From: Paludibacteraceae bacterium
GTDB taxonomy: Bacteria > Bacteroidota > Bacteroidia > Bacteroidales > Paludibacteraceae
Length of the DNA stretch: 63,841 bases
NCBI GenBank assembly: GCA_017646805.1
Contig: JAGCLW010000027.1
Location: 1 to 63,841, forward strand
Reading direction: 5' to 3'
The notes beneath the pieces were generated by a model, which was given only the letters and a program-made list of their open reading frames with translations, was not told the DNA's origin and did no database searches. This document shows positions 19,306-29,217 of the stretch, one piece after another; positions within the stretch are counted from its first letter, which is position 1; every line of letters begins with the position of its first letter. The translations under genes were made by a program, and so were the position numbers.

Positions 19306-20473
19306 TAAACAACAATTTCCATTGATGATAAATGGAATCAACGGAATATTCTTTACTTGTTTCTACTGCCGACAATGCCATTTGTTGCAACAACGTCTCA
19401 TCAGACAAAATCGGAATTATTTTATTTACCGCATTTTCTACCGAAAATTCATTATTCACTTTTGGAAAAATGACTCCATTTTCGCCATCTTTCACAATAT
19501 CGTGCAATGCCGCAAAACTATCATATACAAAAGGAATCACGCCAAAACTCATACATTCTGCCAAAACAAGAGGGAATCCTTCAAAATCTGAAGTCAACAA
19601 CAGTACCGATGCTCGTTCATAATACGATTTTGGATATTGGTATCCTTCAAAACTTATTCGTTTCAAATTTAATCGTTTCGCTTTTTCTTTCAAAAAAATC
19701 TCATCTTTTCCGCCGCCAACAATCGTCAAATTCCAATCTTGAAATTGAGATTCCAATTTTGACCAAACATCAACTATCCGACCAACACATTTTTGAACAT
19801 TGTCCAAACGACCGACATAAACAATCTCTTTTTGTTTTTTATTAAAATCATAATCAAATCCTTCATTTGAAATAGTCACCGGATTCGTTTGCACAAGCAA
19901 TTTTTGTCGTTTGTCCTTCAAACCTGTAAATTGCTTAAAGACATCAATATACGCCGACGAAAGAACTTGATAATAATCGCAATGACGATAATTATATCGC
20001 ATAGACATTGCGGTAATCGATCTTACAAAAAAATATTTTCCTCTTAACCAAAAACGTTGAAACGGATTTTTTGCAACAGACAATTTCTGCTCTACATTTT
20101 TCAATCGTCCATTTGCATTTGGAGCATTATGATAAATCGAAACGATAGAAAAATTCTTCTTTCCTTTTATTCCATTCAAAAGAAAAATAGGAATCAAAGG
20201 CAATCCCCACTCGTTCAGTACAAGATCAATTTCCCTTTCTTCAATGATGGTTGACAACATCTTTTTGTTGAAAAAAGAACACTTAAATCCATTTCCATAA
20301 TAAAGTTTTATCCGCTTGTCCAACCGATCAACAATGTTTTTTTCTCTTCGTAAAAATAAAAAAATAGAAACATCATGTCCTTCGCAAACGAATTTATTTG
20401 CAAGAACGGCATTGACAACTTCTACTCCACCGATACCATCAGATTTAAAAATGAATAGAATATGTTTTTTCAT
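19292..20473 (-). CDS. glycosyltransferase family 4
   Basis: A 393-residue GT-B retaining glycosyltransferase. The N-terminus (FKSDGIGGVEVVN) carries the donor-side glycine loop, and the C-terminal domain has the GT4 pattern VYVGRLDNVQKCV, then SFEGYQ and the E-x7-E motif in DFEGFPLVLAECMSFG. It probably adds one sugar to the repeat unit on undecaprenyl diphosphate. Its start overlaps the preceding FrhB-like gene by 29 nt, so the two are coupled. The sugar specificity cannot be told. Confidence 0.92.
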   Translation of the reverse strand: MKKHILFIFKSDGIGGVEVVNAVLANKFVCEGHDVSIFLFLRREKNIVDRLDKRIKLYYGNGFKCSFFNKKMLSTIIEEREIDLVLNEWGLPLIPIFLLNGIKGKKNFSIVSIYHNAPNANGRLKNVEQKLSVAKNPFQRFWLRGKYFFVRSITAMSMRYNYRHCDYYQVLSSAYIDVFKQFTGLKDKRQKLLVQTNPVTISNEGFDYDFNKKQKEIVYVGRLDNVQKCVGRIVDVWSKLESQFQDWNLTIVGGGKDEIFLKEKAKRLNLKRISFEGYQYPKSYYERASVLLLTSDFEGFPLVLAECMSFGVIPFVYDSFAALHDIVKDGENGVIFPKVNNEFSVENAVNKIIPILSDETLLQQMALSAVETSKEYSVDSIYHQWKLLFKKLK

Positions 20474-21656
20474 TTTTTATAACTTTTTTATAAAAATTAT
20501 AAATTGTTTTAAACAAAGAAAAAAGTCCTAATCGATCAGACAATCGTTTCATTCTCGCTTTAAAACTCATATTGACGATTTCAAATTCCTGATTTATATC
20601 GTGCAACGATTTTCGTTGATCAAGAAAAGCTTTTATAATTTCGGTTCTTTTTTCGTGTCTGACCGATGGTCTGAAAAGGTGAGGATTTCCAAACAAAGCC
20701 TCTTCTATTGTTCTTTTTTCGACAAAAACATCTTGTAATTGACCAAAAACATCGTTTCCTTTTTTCGTATTAACAAGAACCAACGAAACGCCTTTCAACG
20801 TGGAATGAGAAAAAGATTTTCCATGCCGACCTATTCCCCAAAAATCTGCAATTGTACAATCCGACACACGAGTTGTTGTTGCATATTTGCAAGTATAACA
20901 AGACTCTCTAAGTAATGATGACTTCATAAATGCTTCCATAAATAAATCATCTTCTGCGTATAAATATTTGGGAACGCCATCAATGGTGATCGACGTTTTA
21001 TATCCCCAACCATTCAATCTACGAAAAGTCAAATTTTCAAAATTCCCGTACCGATTGGCTATTTTTTGAGAATAAGAAGAAAAAACCGAAGATGACGGAA
21101 CGCCATGACAAACAATATCGATCAACAACAATGTGTCATATTCTTTCCGTAAAAAATTTTTTAATCCGGCAACTTGACACGGAGTTCCCGAAAATAAAAC
21201 ATATTCACCATTTTTCAACAACGTCTTGATTTCTTGATAACAGACATCTAAACGGCTTTGAAAATATTTACTTCCTCTCAATTTCGCCAATTCCGACTCT
21301 TCCCTAATCCCGATATGACGACACATAAATTCCTCATCTAACATTGCCCCGAAAACAACGCCTCCTTTTTGCAACACAAAACGAGCAAATGCAGAAAACG
21401 CTCCTCCCGAACTACTTACTTCTCTATCTTTATTGCTCCAAAATGCGTATACCTCCGATGGAGAATCATTCTTCTTCGTCAAAGACATTTCCGGACATGA
21501 AGACTCGCAAAGTCCGCATTCTACACACAAAGACGAATCTACAATTGGAAACAAAAAACCTTCTTCATCCAATTGCATTTGTATCGCATTTCTTGCACAA
21601 CTATTATAACATGCCGTACAACCTGTACAATATTCTTTACTGACTAACGTTGGCAT
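20445..21656 (-). CDS. FrhB-like iron-sulfur flavoprotein (copy 1)
   Basis: Member of the coenzyme F420 hydrogenase/dehydrogenase beta-subunit family, 403 residues. Two ferredoxin-type [4Fe-4S] motifs sit at the N-terminus: Cys10, 13, 16, 20 and a second CVECGLCESSCP. Then come the N-terminal and C-terminal FrhB domains with the signature FSGTPCQVAGLK and the later SCYTCKYATTTRVSD cysteine motif before DFWG. In capsule loci such proteins occur beside pyruvyl transferases. Their reaction is unknown, and the bacterium is not expected to make F420; flavin and ferredoxin are more likely cofactors. Confidence 0.85.
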   Translation of the reverse strand: MPTLVSKEYCTGCTACYNSCARNAIQMQLDEEGFLFPIVDSSLCVECGLCESSCPEMSLTKKNDSPSEVYAFWSNKDREVSSSGGAFSAFARFVLQKGGVVFGAMLDEEFMCRHIGIREESELAKLRGSKYFQSRLDVCYQEIKTLLKNGEYVLFSGTPCQVAGLKNFLRKEYDTLLLIDIVCHGVPSSSVFSSYSQKIANRYGNFENLTFRRLNGWGYKTSITIDGVPKYLYAEDDLFMEAFMKSSLLRESCYTCKYATTTRVSDCTIADFWGIGRHGKSFSHSTLKGVSLVLVNTKKGNDVFGQLQDVFVEKRTIEEALFGNPHLFRPSVRHEKRTEIIKAFLDQRKSLHDINQEFEIVNMSFKARMKRLSDRLGLFSLFKTIYNFYKKVIKNEKTYSIHF

Positions 21657-21733
21657 AATTCAATACTTTTTATTTGTTTGTTCGTAAAAATCTTAATATT
21701 CTTTACTGACTAACGTTGGCATAATTCAATACT
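21629..21733 (-). repeat. 39-bp direct repeat at the PPT1/FrhB1 junction
   Basis: A perfect 39-bp sequence occurs at 21629-21667 and 21695-21733 (period 66 bp, 27-bp spacer). The first copy spans the start codon and first codons of FrhB copy 1. The second copy contains the last codons and TAG stop of the upstream PPT gene. Each gene keeps its own intact copy. Confidence 0.97.
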
Positions 21734-22843
21734 ACGTTGCAAATATTCCATTGACTTTTGTCTATAACCAATCAACAACTTCTCAACTTTCTCATAATCA
21801 ATCGATTGTTCAATCACATCTATCGTCTCAACCGAAGATATATTTCTTTCTTCTAAATTCAACATATTCAAAAAATCCACTACTCTCGAACTTGCAACCT
21901 CCGGAGTGATTGTAACAAATTTTTTATGAAAAATAACTGAAAAAACCGTCGAATGAAACGAATCCGCAATTACATATTCCGCATTTGCAATCCAACCCAA
22001 AAATTCGCTCACTTCCGGACACCAAAGCAACTTTCCTGGTCGCACGACATCGTGCCAATTATACGAAATATTATACACCGGCAAATGATGTTTTTTTTCC
22101 AAACGTTTCGCATAATCATCAATTCGTTTGTCATGATGAAGATTGTATGTCAAAATATATTTTTTCTTTTTAGAAGATTTTTCCGACAAATACAATCGCC
22201 ATTGATCTTTATCAAGCAACAATGTCGGATCCAACACTTGTTCCACATTTGAAAATCCAAGTTCTTTCACCAAATTCACCCCTGTTTTTTCTCTCAAAGA
22301 AAGCGATACAAACGAAGACAAAAATTGTTGCATTTGGAGTTTCTCATTCGCAGGAATTTCGGATAATCCAATTGATGAAGCATAAGAAAATCGACGTTTT
22401 TCGTTTGGCAAAAAATCCAAATACAAAACCGGCTCAACCGTTTCGTTGTAAAAACTATTCCACACCTGATCGCTACCCACACAATAATAATCCGCATTCC
22501 AAACCATTCGTTTTGCTTCTTCATTTGTCGCAAATTTATTTTTTGACAAACGTATATGTTGCGATATAAATCGTTCAAAAACCCGATTTTTTCGCCAATA
22601 AGATGGCAAAATCAACATTTTTGCAACAAACAACAAAATCGGATTGGAAAAACGAGCACTTTGATTTTTTAATCTACGCAATTTCCCCTTATTCGTATAT
22701 CGTTCAGGATGATAATCCAGAATTTCCACGTCAAAATTCAAATGCTCCAACACTTTTTGCAAAGCAAATGCTTGTAAAACGCTCCCATAATTCTCTGCTC
22801 TATGCAACGTTATAATGCCTATTTTTATTTTTTTCCGATCCAT
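21710..22843 (-). CDS. polysaccharide pyruvyl transferase family protein (PPT1)
   Basis: A 377-residue GT-B-like member of the PPT family (CsaB/WcaK type), which moves a pyruvyl group from phosphoenolpyruvate to a sugar as a ketal; some members may have other acceptors. Family signs are ITLHRAENYGSVLQAFALQ at the start, CVGSDQVWN, QVLDPTLLLD and ADSFHSTVFSVIF. The start used is MDRKKIKIG (22843), which overlaps FrhB copy 2 by 19 nt. The stop is TAG and lies within the second copy of the 39-bp repeat. Confidence 0.88.
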   Translation of the reverse strand: MDRKKIKIGIITLHRAENYGSVLQAFALQKVLEHLNFDVEILDYHPERYTNKGKLRRLKNQSARFSNPILLFVAKMLILPSYWRKNRVFERFISQHIRLSKNKFATNEEAKRMVWNADYYCVGSDQVWNSFYNETVEPVLYLDFLPNEKRRFSYASSIGLSEIPANEKLQMQQFLSSFVSLSLREKTGVNLVKELGFSNVEQVLDPTLLLDKDQWRLYLSEKSSKKKKYILTYNLHHDKRIDDYAKRLEKKHHLPVYNISYNWHDVVRPGKLLWCPEVSEFLGWIANAEYVIADSFHSTVFSVIFHKKFVTITPEVASSRVVDFLNMLNLEERNISSVETIDVIEQSIDYEKVEKLLIGYRQKSMEYLQRSIELCQR

Positions 22844-24021
22844 TTTTTTATTTTCAAATACCATTCAAACAATCCAAAACGATAAAAATAATTTTTCAAC
22901 AAAATCCGTAATGTGCGAACAAATGAAGTGTCAAGATATTTTTTCTCCATTTCAGAAATTGAAAAATGCTGCAAATCAACAAAAAAAGTTTCTCTTTTGG
23001 GAGGACATTTCACACTATTCAAAATCATTATTCCATCACGATCAATCACTCGATTCAAATCACTTTCTGCCCACTCAAATTGATTTTGAATAACAGAAAA
23101 AATCGCCTCTCCTTTTTGCGTATGAACAAAAACATTCGTTGCGGCTCCTTTTTTCAATTTTTCGTTTTCTTCTTTTGCTCCCCAACAATCAAAAAGCGTA
23201 AAATCACTCACTCGATTCAACGTCTTAAACGCACATTCGTAACACGATGGTCGCGAGCAATAATCAGAAAAAAAACAACGCATCAAAACATCTCCTTCCA
23301 TTCCTAACGAATACTTCTTTGTTGAATCCTCAAAACGAATTACCGATGCTTGATAACCCAATCCGGACTCCTTGTCTCGCGATTTGTAAGCAACTGCCTT
23401 GCTTCCCAATCGAACACTATGATAATCTACATATTTTTCAAAAAACAACGGACTTGGAACGCCATGGCAAACCAAATCTACCAAAACCAATCGTTCATAA
23501 TCTTTCCGAAGAAACGCTTTTAATCCGGCAACTTGACACGGAGTTCCAGAAAAACAAACCCAACGTCCTTCTTCCAAAAATTGTTTCACTTGCCGAAACG
23601 AATCTCCCACATCACTTTGCACATATTTGCTTCCCGAAAAACGCAAACAACCTTCTATCGTTTCCTCCCACTCATGTCGAACTTTCATTTCACCATCGCA
23701 AACAACTCCAAAAACAACTCCTCCTCGCTCTATGACATATCGAGCAATTGGCAAAAAAGCTCCTCCACTCGTGCTTTTCGTCAATTCTTCTTCATTCTTG
23801 TTTTGAACCACATAATGAAGAAATGATTTGGTTGTCAAATCCAACGGATTTTCTATCGGACAAACCTTATTACACAACCCGCAATCCGTACAAATTTTTG
23901 TATCCACAACCGGATACAAAAATCCTTCATCATCGGATTGCATCGAAATGCAATGTTTGGGACAAACAGCATAACATGCCGTACAACCAGAACAATTTTT
24001 TTTGTGCTCTATCGTTATCAT
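22825..24021 (-). CDS. FrhB-like iron-sulfur flavoprotein (copy 2)
   Basis: A 398-residue paralogue of copy 1. It has CSGCTACYAVCP and CTDCGLCNKVCP ferredoxin motifs at the N-terminus, STSGGAFLPIARYVI, CFSGTPCQVAGLKAFLRKDY and the C-terminal SCYECAFKTLNRVSD motif before DCWG. It lies 6 nt downstream of PPT2 and overlaps PPT1. It probably transfers electrons from ferredoxin or another low-potential donor via flavin; the substrate is unknown. Confidence 0.86.
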   Translation of the reverse strand: MITIEHKKNCSGCTACYAVCPKHCISMQSDDEGFLYPVVDTKICTDCGLCNKVCPIENPLDLTTKSFLHYVVQNKNEEELTKSTSGGAFLPIARYVIERGGVVFGVVCDGEMKVRHEWEETIEGCLRFSGSKYVQSDVGDSFRQVKQFLEEGRWVCFSGTPCQVAGLKAFLRKDYERLVLVDLVCHGVPSPLFFEKYVDYHSVRLGSKAVAYKSRDKESGLGYQASVIRFEDSTKKYSLGMEGDVLMRCFFSDYCSRPSCYECAFKTLNRVSDFTLFDCWGAKEENEKLKKGAATNVFVHTQKGEAIFSVIQNQFEWAESDLNRVIDRDGIMILNSVKCPPKRETFFVDLQHFSISEMEKKYLDTSFVRTLRILLKNYFYRFGLFEWYLKIKKWIGKK

Positions 24022-24027
24022 TTTTCC

Positions 24028-25188
24028 TTATTTATTCAATGCTTGTTTCAAATAATTCATTGAAAAAAGACGTTTCTCTTCCAATCGTTTTTCAACATCA
24101 GAAAAATCCGAAGAAATAGTCAACAAATCATCTATCGACATTGTGCGATTCACTCTTCGAGACAATAATCCGGTGAGAGACAACAAATTATCGATTCGGG
24201 TATTTGTATTTTGCGATTGTGTGGCAGAAAAACGATTAAAAGAAAAAAATTCTTTATGATAAAGAATCGAAAATACCGAACAATGAAAAGAATCCGTAAA
24301 TACATAACGAGCATGACGAATCAAATTCAACCATTCTTTCGGTCCGACGGCATAAAGAGCCTCATCGGCAAAACCTTCGTCAGACGGAATGTACTCATCT
24401 AAATGTTGCAAAGCAACGATCTTCAAGCCGGTACGTTTTTTCATTTCTTTAATCAAATCTCTTTGCCAAGGATTGTTTCCCAACAAATAAACCAAAATAT
24501 AATCTCCTTTCAGAATTGGATCCGGTTGTTGAATCGAAAGCCATTCCTCCGCCGTAAGAAGAAGTGTTGGATCAAGCACCACCGGCACTTCTCGACCTGT
24601 CAAATCTTTTACAATGTCACATGCCGATTGTTCGCGAAGAGCGATATGATGAAAACGATTCATGAATCGTCGTGCTTTTTTTCGTTGCCAACAAGGCACT
24701 TTTGTTACGCCCATCGAAGTGGAATATGCGACTTTTAATTTGTCATCCGGAACCCACTCCATCGTCGTAAAACCATGTTCGATAGAATCTGTTCGCCACA
24801 ATTGATCGCTACCAACCAAAAATCCATCAAACTCCAACGCCATTTGTTCCAATGACGTTCTGTCTTTCGGAGCAAAATCGGTAGTATGAAACATTGTGGA
24901 AGAAAAATCATTAAAATAAGATTCTCGCAATTTTGCATTTTCGGCAAATGTCGGATTTTGCTTTTTTGCTCGTTTTATTTTTTGTTTTCCCCACCAAAGA
25001 CGATAATCCAGCACCAATAATTTTTTCATCATATACAACCACAACGGTTGTTTCATATAATCTCTCGAACGACGTTTTTTTATCGTCTTATATTCCACAC
25101 CCAATTTTTCCATAGCAATTTCTGTCGCATACGCTTGCAACATACTACCATAATTATGATGTTCAAAACAAGTTAATAATCCTATCAT
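24028..25188 (-). CDS. polysaccharide pyruvyl transferase family protein (PPT2)
   Basis: A 386-residue PPT-family protein. Visible features: GLLTCFEHHNYGSMLQAYA at the start, LVGSDQLWR, PVVLDPTLLLT and FTDSFHCSVFSILYH near the C-terminus. It overlaps the acetyltransferase gene upstream by 4 nt (ATGA) and is followed after 6 nt by FrhB copy 2, so the three are translationally coupled. It is clearly diverged from PPT1, PPT3 and PPT4, suggesting separate acceptors. Confidence 0.88.
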   Translation of the reverse strand: MIGLLTCFEHHNYGSMLQAYATEIAMEKLGVEYKTIKKRRSRDYMKQPLWLYMMKKLLVLDYRLWWGKQKIKRAKKQNPTFAENAKLRESYFNDFSSTMFHTTDFAPKDRTSLEQMALEFDGFLVGSDQLWRTDSIEHGFTTMEWVPDDKLKVAYSTSMGVTKVPCWQRKKARRFMNRFHHIALREQSACDIVKDLTGREVPVVLDPTLLLTAEEWLSIQQPDPILKGDYILVYLLGNNPWQRDLIKEMKKRTGLKIVALQHLDEYIPSDEGFADEALYAVGPKEWLNLIRHARYVFTDSFHCSVFSILYHKEFFSFNRFSATQSQNTNTRIDNLLSLTGLLSRRVNRTMSIDDLLTISSDFSDVEKRLEEKRLFSMNYLKQALNK

Positions 25189-25892
25189 TCTTTTTTACAA
25201 TATGCTAAAAATTCTTCAAAATCTTTAAATGGAGCCTCATCTCTCGCCAAATAGGCATCATAACATTCTCTCAACTGAAAACGTATCGGAACACCAATTG
25301 ATTCGTAATATTCAACATTAGACGAATGCACATAATAGATAAATTCTTCTCGCAACTCATGAGGTTTCGGATCACGACCAAATCGCACTATAAATTCCCG
25401 AACATTTTCTACGGCTTCTGTCAAAGCTATTTTTTTTCGCTTCGTATAAAATTCTTCTATCGAACAAATCACTCGGCAAGGAACTCCTACGGCAATACTA
25501 TTTGCCGGAATACTTCGTGTAACTACCGAACCGGCTCCAATAAAACTATTGTCTCCAATTTCCACTCCTTTGCAAACAATAACATCTACTCCAAAACATA
25601 CATTATTCCCAATTTTTACCTTTCCCGACGAATTAACAAAATCATGAAATTTGGTTCGAAAAATTCTGGAAACCCAATCGTGTGTCAAAAGTTTAAAACC
25701 ACTATTCATATCAACATTCTCACCAATTTCAATCAAATGCGGACGCGTCACATCGATTCTATGCGTGTGTGGAAAACGAAATATCGAATTCTCTCCGATT
25801 TTTATTCCACAACTTCTTAAATACCGAACAAAAGCGGACGAACTGCGTCGCACCCAATAATACTGTATTTTATCAATTATTTTTTTCAACAT
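25185..25892 (-). CDS. hexapeptide-repeat acyltransferase (O-acetyltransferase type)
   Basis: A 235-residue left-handed beta-helix acyltransferase. An N-terminal helical entry (CGIKIGENSIF) leads into hexapeptide turns from about residue 35 to 140 (KVKIGNNVCFGVDVIVCKG, VEIGDNSFIGAGSVVT, SIAVGVPCRVI). The HDW segment probably carries the catalytic histidine. It likely O-acetylates a sugar of the repeat unit using acetyl-CoA. A C-terminal helical tail of about 80 residues is longer than in minimal members. Confidence 0.9.
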   Translation of the reverse strand: MLKKIIDKIQYYWVRRSSSAFVRYLRSCGIKIGENSIFRFPHTHRIDVTRPHLIEIGENVDMNSGFKLLTHDWVSRIFRTKFHDFVNSSGKVKIGNNVCFGVDVIVCKGVEIGDNSFIGAGSVVTRSIPANSIAVGVPCRVICSIEEFYTKRKKIALTEAVENVREFIVRFGRDPKPHELREEFIYYVHSSNVEYYESIGVPIRFQLRECYDAYLARDEAPFKDFEEFLAYCKKE

Positions 25893-25896
25893 CTTG

Positions 25897-26922
25897 CTAT
25901 TTCATTTTAGTTATCAAATACAAAAAAAAAGCACTTTTATATTGCAATGCACGACAAAATAATCGGTGCTTCAAAGGCAATTTTGCAATCGGATAATGCT
26001 CTATTCCCCGACGAAAAGTTTCGTCTTGACAAAGCATTTTGATTTTTGACAATTTTTCTTTCAAACTCTTATCTTCATTTGCTCCCATCAAAATATGCAA
26101 TCCTATTCTAAAATAATGTTGCGTACGACGTTGCAATCGAATACGATAGCGTTCTTCCGAATATAGTTTGCTCAAACGCATTTCCATCTCTTGAATAAAA
26201 CGTTTCAGACGAACAATTTTATCTTCTTTTTTCGTATGTGAAATCGAATTTTCATTCACAAAATAATTGTAATATCGTCGTGGCAAATAACCGATTCGTT
26301 CTACTTTGGATAAAAAATCCACCTGAAAAATCGCATCTTCGGAAGCTATAACTTTTTCCGAGACAAATTGCAAATAATTTTTTTGAAAAACATCTAATCG
26401 ATAAATCGCTCCCCATGAAGATGGATGAATTTTTACGTCCGACGAAAATGAAGGCTCCGTGCCGACCATATCCAACAAAAAATCATCAACTTGCTCTCGT
26501 CCAAAACAAAAACGCTCTGTTTTTTCCAACGTATGATGCCCAATCACTTGCGTTCCGTTGTGTCGCTGAAAAGCAAAATAAACCGCTTGCAAATCTTTTT
26601 CTTCTGCCTCTTTGCAAAGTTGTTCATAAGCTTCTTTTTCTACCCAATCGTCGCTATCCAAAAAAGCAACATATTTTCCGGTTGCCAACTCAAGACCCGA
26701 ATTGCGAGCATATCCCAATCCGCCATTTTTTTTATGAATCACTTTTATGTTGGAATATCTCTTCGCATAATCATCACACATTGACGGACAATTGTCCGGA
26801 CTTTCGTCATCAACAAGAATAATCTCCAAATCAGACAACGTTTGTCCTATCACCGATTGAAGGCAACGATCCAAATATTTTTCTACATTATATATCGGTA
26901 CGATAACAGATAATAAAGGCAT
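25897..26922 (-). CDS. glycosyltransferase family 2
   Basis: A 341-residue inverting GT-A transferase. It starts MPLLSVIVPIYNVEKYLDRC (26922); an in-frame methionine eight residues earlier overlaps PPT3 and is not needed. The nucleotide-sugar and metal motifs are ILVDDESPDNCP and AFLDSDDWVE (DxD-like). It probably acts on the lipid-linked repeat unit on the cytoplasmic face. The stop is TAG, one of the cases that show TAG ends genes normally here. Confidence 0.93.
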   Translation of the reverse strand: MPLLSVIVPIYNVEKYLDRCLQSVIGQTLSDLEIILVDDESPDNCPSMCDDYAKRYSNIKVIHKKNGGLGYARNSGLELATGKYVAFLDSDDWVEKEAYEQLCKEAEEKDLQAVYFAFQRHNGTQVIGHHTLEKTERFCFGREQVDDFLLDMVGTEPSFSSDVKIHPSSWGAIYRLDVFQKNYLQFVSEKVIASEDAIFQVDFLSKVERIGYLPRRYYNYFVNENSISHTKKEDKIVRLKRFIQEMEMRLSKLYSEERYRIRLQRRTQHYFRIGLHILMGANEDKSLKEKLSKIKMLCQDETFRRGIEHYPIAKLPLKHRLFCRALQYKSAFFLYLITKMK

Positions 26923-26932
26923 ATTTCTTTTT

Positions 26933-28057
26933 TTATGACAATACAAATTTTAAATAATTTTCTGCTTTCTCTCGTTCTTTTCGCAAATTCTCTTGAATCA
27001 ATTCATTGTTTAAATTCAAATCAATTTCAAAATTCGGCTGATTTTTTACAATAATTCGTTCCGAAACACCACATTGTTCAATCAACGAAACCATACGATC
27101 ATCGCCCGTTTGTTCATCATTCACAATCGAATAAAACGGCGTTCCAAAATTGAGCGAAAAAGCTGTGCCATGAAACGATGTTGTGATTACCAAACTTGCA
27201 TTTAAAAACAAATAAAGAAATTCGCTTGGTCCGGCTACAGAACGCAGATATTTCACATTTTTCACACGCAAACGCTCTCTACTTGAAAAATCCAAACAAA
27301 CCACTTTCAGACCTGTTTTTCGATGAGCTTCTTCTATCACCCGATTTACATAAGGATAAGGATGATAAGCATATTTCAAAATATAAACTAAAATATACGG
27401 TTCTTCAATTTTCAATACCGATTGTTTTGCAATTGGCAAATAATCCGATTTTGTAAGTAATAACGTAGGATCAATATGGCTCTCGATTTTTCTTGACAAC
27501 AATTGAGACAATAAAATCTGACCGTTTTTTTCTCGAACCGAAATTGCCGAAAATTTTTGCAATTGCTCTTTAAACAATTTTGATTGTTCTTCGGTCAGAC
27601 CTTTTTGTGCCAACGAAGAAGAAAAACTAACACATTTCAAATTTGGAGAAAGAAAATCGAAGAAAAAACTATTGTCACTCACAATATGTCGAGGATTCCA
27701 AACCTGATCACTTCCAACCATAAACACATCATACGACCATTTTTCTTGTTGCAAATCCTGACGAGATTCATACTTTTTTTCAGATAAAACAAACCAACGT
27801 TCATAAAAAGCAGCAAACAAACGTTGCGTTTTTTGAAGTGGAAATCCTTGTATGAAATGCAAAAAAAATCGAACAAATTTCAACAAAACGAATTTCAACG
27901 ACATTCGTTGTTTGCGATGATATTCGTTTGGATAAACATAATCTATCAATTCCGCATCGTAACCCAACCGACGACAAAACTCCAGCGTTGCGTATGCTTG
28001 CAAAGCCGAACCATTATTCAAAACCCGATGCATGGTCAATATGCCAACTTTTTTCAT
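26933..28057 (-). CDS. polysaccharide pyruvyl transferase family protein (PPT3)
   Basis: A 374-residue PPT-family protein. Signs are GILTMHRVLNNGSALQAYA, MVGSDQVWNPRHIV, SHIDPTLLLT and ITTSFHGTAFSLNFG. It overlaps FrhB copy 3 by 4 nt (ATGA), forming a tightly coupled pair in the order FrhB3-PPT3, the reverse of the PPT-FrhB order in the other two pairs. Confidence 0.88.
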   Translation of the reverse strand: MKKVGILTMHRVLNNGSALQAYATLEFCRRLGYDAELIDYVYPNEYHRKQRMSLKFVLLKFVRFFLHFIQGFPLQKTQRLFAAFYERWFVLSEKKYESRQDLQQEKWSYDVFMVGSDQVWNPRHIVSDNSFFFDFLSPNLKCVSFSSSLAQKGLTEEQSKLFKEQLQKFSAISVREKNGQILLSQLLSRKIESHIDPTLLLTKSDYLPIAKQSVLKIEEPYILVYILKYAYHPYPYVNRVIEEAHRKTGLKVVCLDFSSRERLRVKNVKYLRSVAGPSEFLYLFLNASLVITTSFHGTAFSLNFGTPFYSIVNDEQTGDDRMVSLIEQCGVSERIIVKNQPNFEIDLNLNNELIQENLRKEREKAENYLKFVLS

Positions 28058-29217
28058 CTTTTACTTTTTTTCAACAATTTAAGTTTCAAAATGTCCGGAA
28101 TACGCAAAATTTTATTGAACAAAAAAATTGTTTTCAAAGACAATGAAGAACGAAACAAAAACATCATCATTGACCAAAAATATGGACGTTTTATTCGTTG
28201 CGTTTGTTGCCCTTCTGTCACGACAGCAACAGGTTGTTGTTCCAAAAATAAATTTGCTTTTTCAACCAACGATTTTCCTCGTTCTGTATAAATCAACAAT
28301 CCGCTCACTCCCAAATCATTTTTTTGATATGTTTTTCCCCACAAATCTCCAATACGAATATCTGCCATAGAATAAGTTCCCTTATACGGACAATCTTCAT
28401 GACAAGCACGATTGAAACAATGTGATTTTAAAAAAAATGAATAAAACAAATCTCCCGCTTTTCGACTCTTTCTAAACGTTTGTTTTTCTCCTTCAATCGT
28501 CATTGCCCACGACTCGTGCCAACCTTCGTTTTTATCTCGCCATGTCACACTTTTTATTTTTCCGACTTTCCCTATAAGTTCTTCTTCATACTTTCGCCAC
28601 ATATTCATAGAAGGAACACCATGACAGAAAAAATCTATAAAAATAACATCTTGCTCCATTCTTTTTTTCTGCATCAATTTACGAAATGAAGCAATTTGAC
28701 AAGGTGTTCCGACAATAATATATTGTTCTCCTTTTTTTATGTTTTGCAACATCTGCGACGCATCGCTTTGAATATACTTACTCCCTGTGGTCGCAACGAC
28801 TTCTTCTTCTATTTTTGATATGTAATGTTCCGCTTTGCGAAGATTAGCATTGTATCTTACGCCGCAAACATTTCGCAAATCTCGAACGGCTGTTTTGACA
28901 AGATTCAGTCCTACACCTCCGGAAGATGCCAATTTTCGCTCATTATCATCTAAACTCCACGCTGCAAAACTTTGAATCGGAAGAATATTTTCTTTTTTAT
29001 CTTTATCATGATATGCACATACAGACAAACAAAGCCCACACGACAAGCAAGATTTTTCGTCAACAATGATCGGTTGATAAAAACCATCTTTGTTTAATTT
29101 TAATTCAATAATCTTTTGAGGACAAATAGCCGTACATGCCCCGCAACCATAACAAAATTGATATTGTGATATTGTATTTTTCAAACCTTTTCTTTTTCTT
29201 CTTTCAACAACAAACAT
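28054..29217 (-). CDS. FrhB-like iron-sulfur flavoprotein (copy 3)
   Basis: A 387-residue FrhB-family protein, more diverged than copies 1 and 2. It keeps CYGCGACTAICP and CLSCGLCLSVCA ferredoxin motifs, the ASSGGVGLNLV segment, VGTPCQIASFRKL in place of SGTPCQVAGLK, and a modified C-terminal cluster (ACHEDCPYKG). The ATG at 29217 overlaps the Wzy gene by 37 nt; a TTG at 29184 overlaps the Wzy stop by 4 nt (TTGA) and would give an N-terminus closer to its paralogues, so the true start is open. Confidence 0.84.
   Translation of the reverse strand: MFVVERRKRKGLKNTISQYQFCYGCGACTAICPQKIIELKLNKDGFYQPIIVDEKSCLSCGLCLSVCAYHDKDKKENILPIQSFAAWSLDDNERKLASSGGVGLNLVKTAVRDLRNVCGVRYNANLRKAEHYISKIEEEVVATTGSKYIQSDASQMLQNIKKGEQYIIVGTPCQIASFRKLMQKKRMEQDVIFIDFFCHGVPSMNMWRKYEEELIGKVGKIKSVTWRDKNEGWHESWAMTIEGEKQTFRKSRKAGDLFYSFFLKSHCFNRACHEDCPYKGTYSMADIRIGDLWGKTYQKNDLGVSGLLIYTERGKSLVEKANLFLEQQPVAVVTEGQQTQRIKRPYFWSMMMFLFRSSLSLKTIFLFNKILRIPDILKLKLLKKSKR

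Noticed and set aside
20445..21656. True F420-dependent hydrogenase subunit
   Set aside because: No hydrogenase large or small subunit genes or F420 biosynthesis genes are near, and three copies lie within a glycan locus, so a glycan-related role is more sensible.
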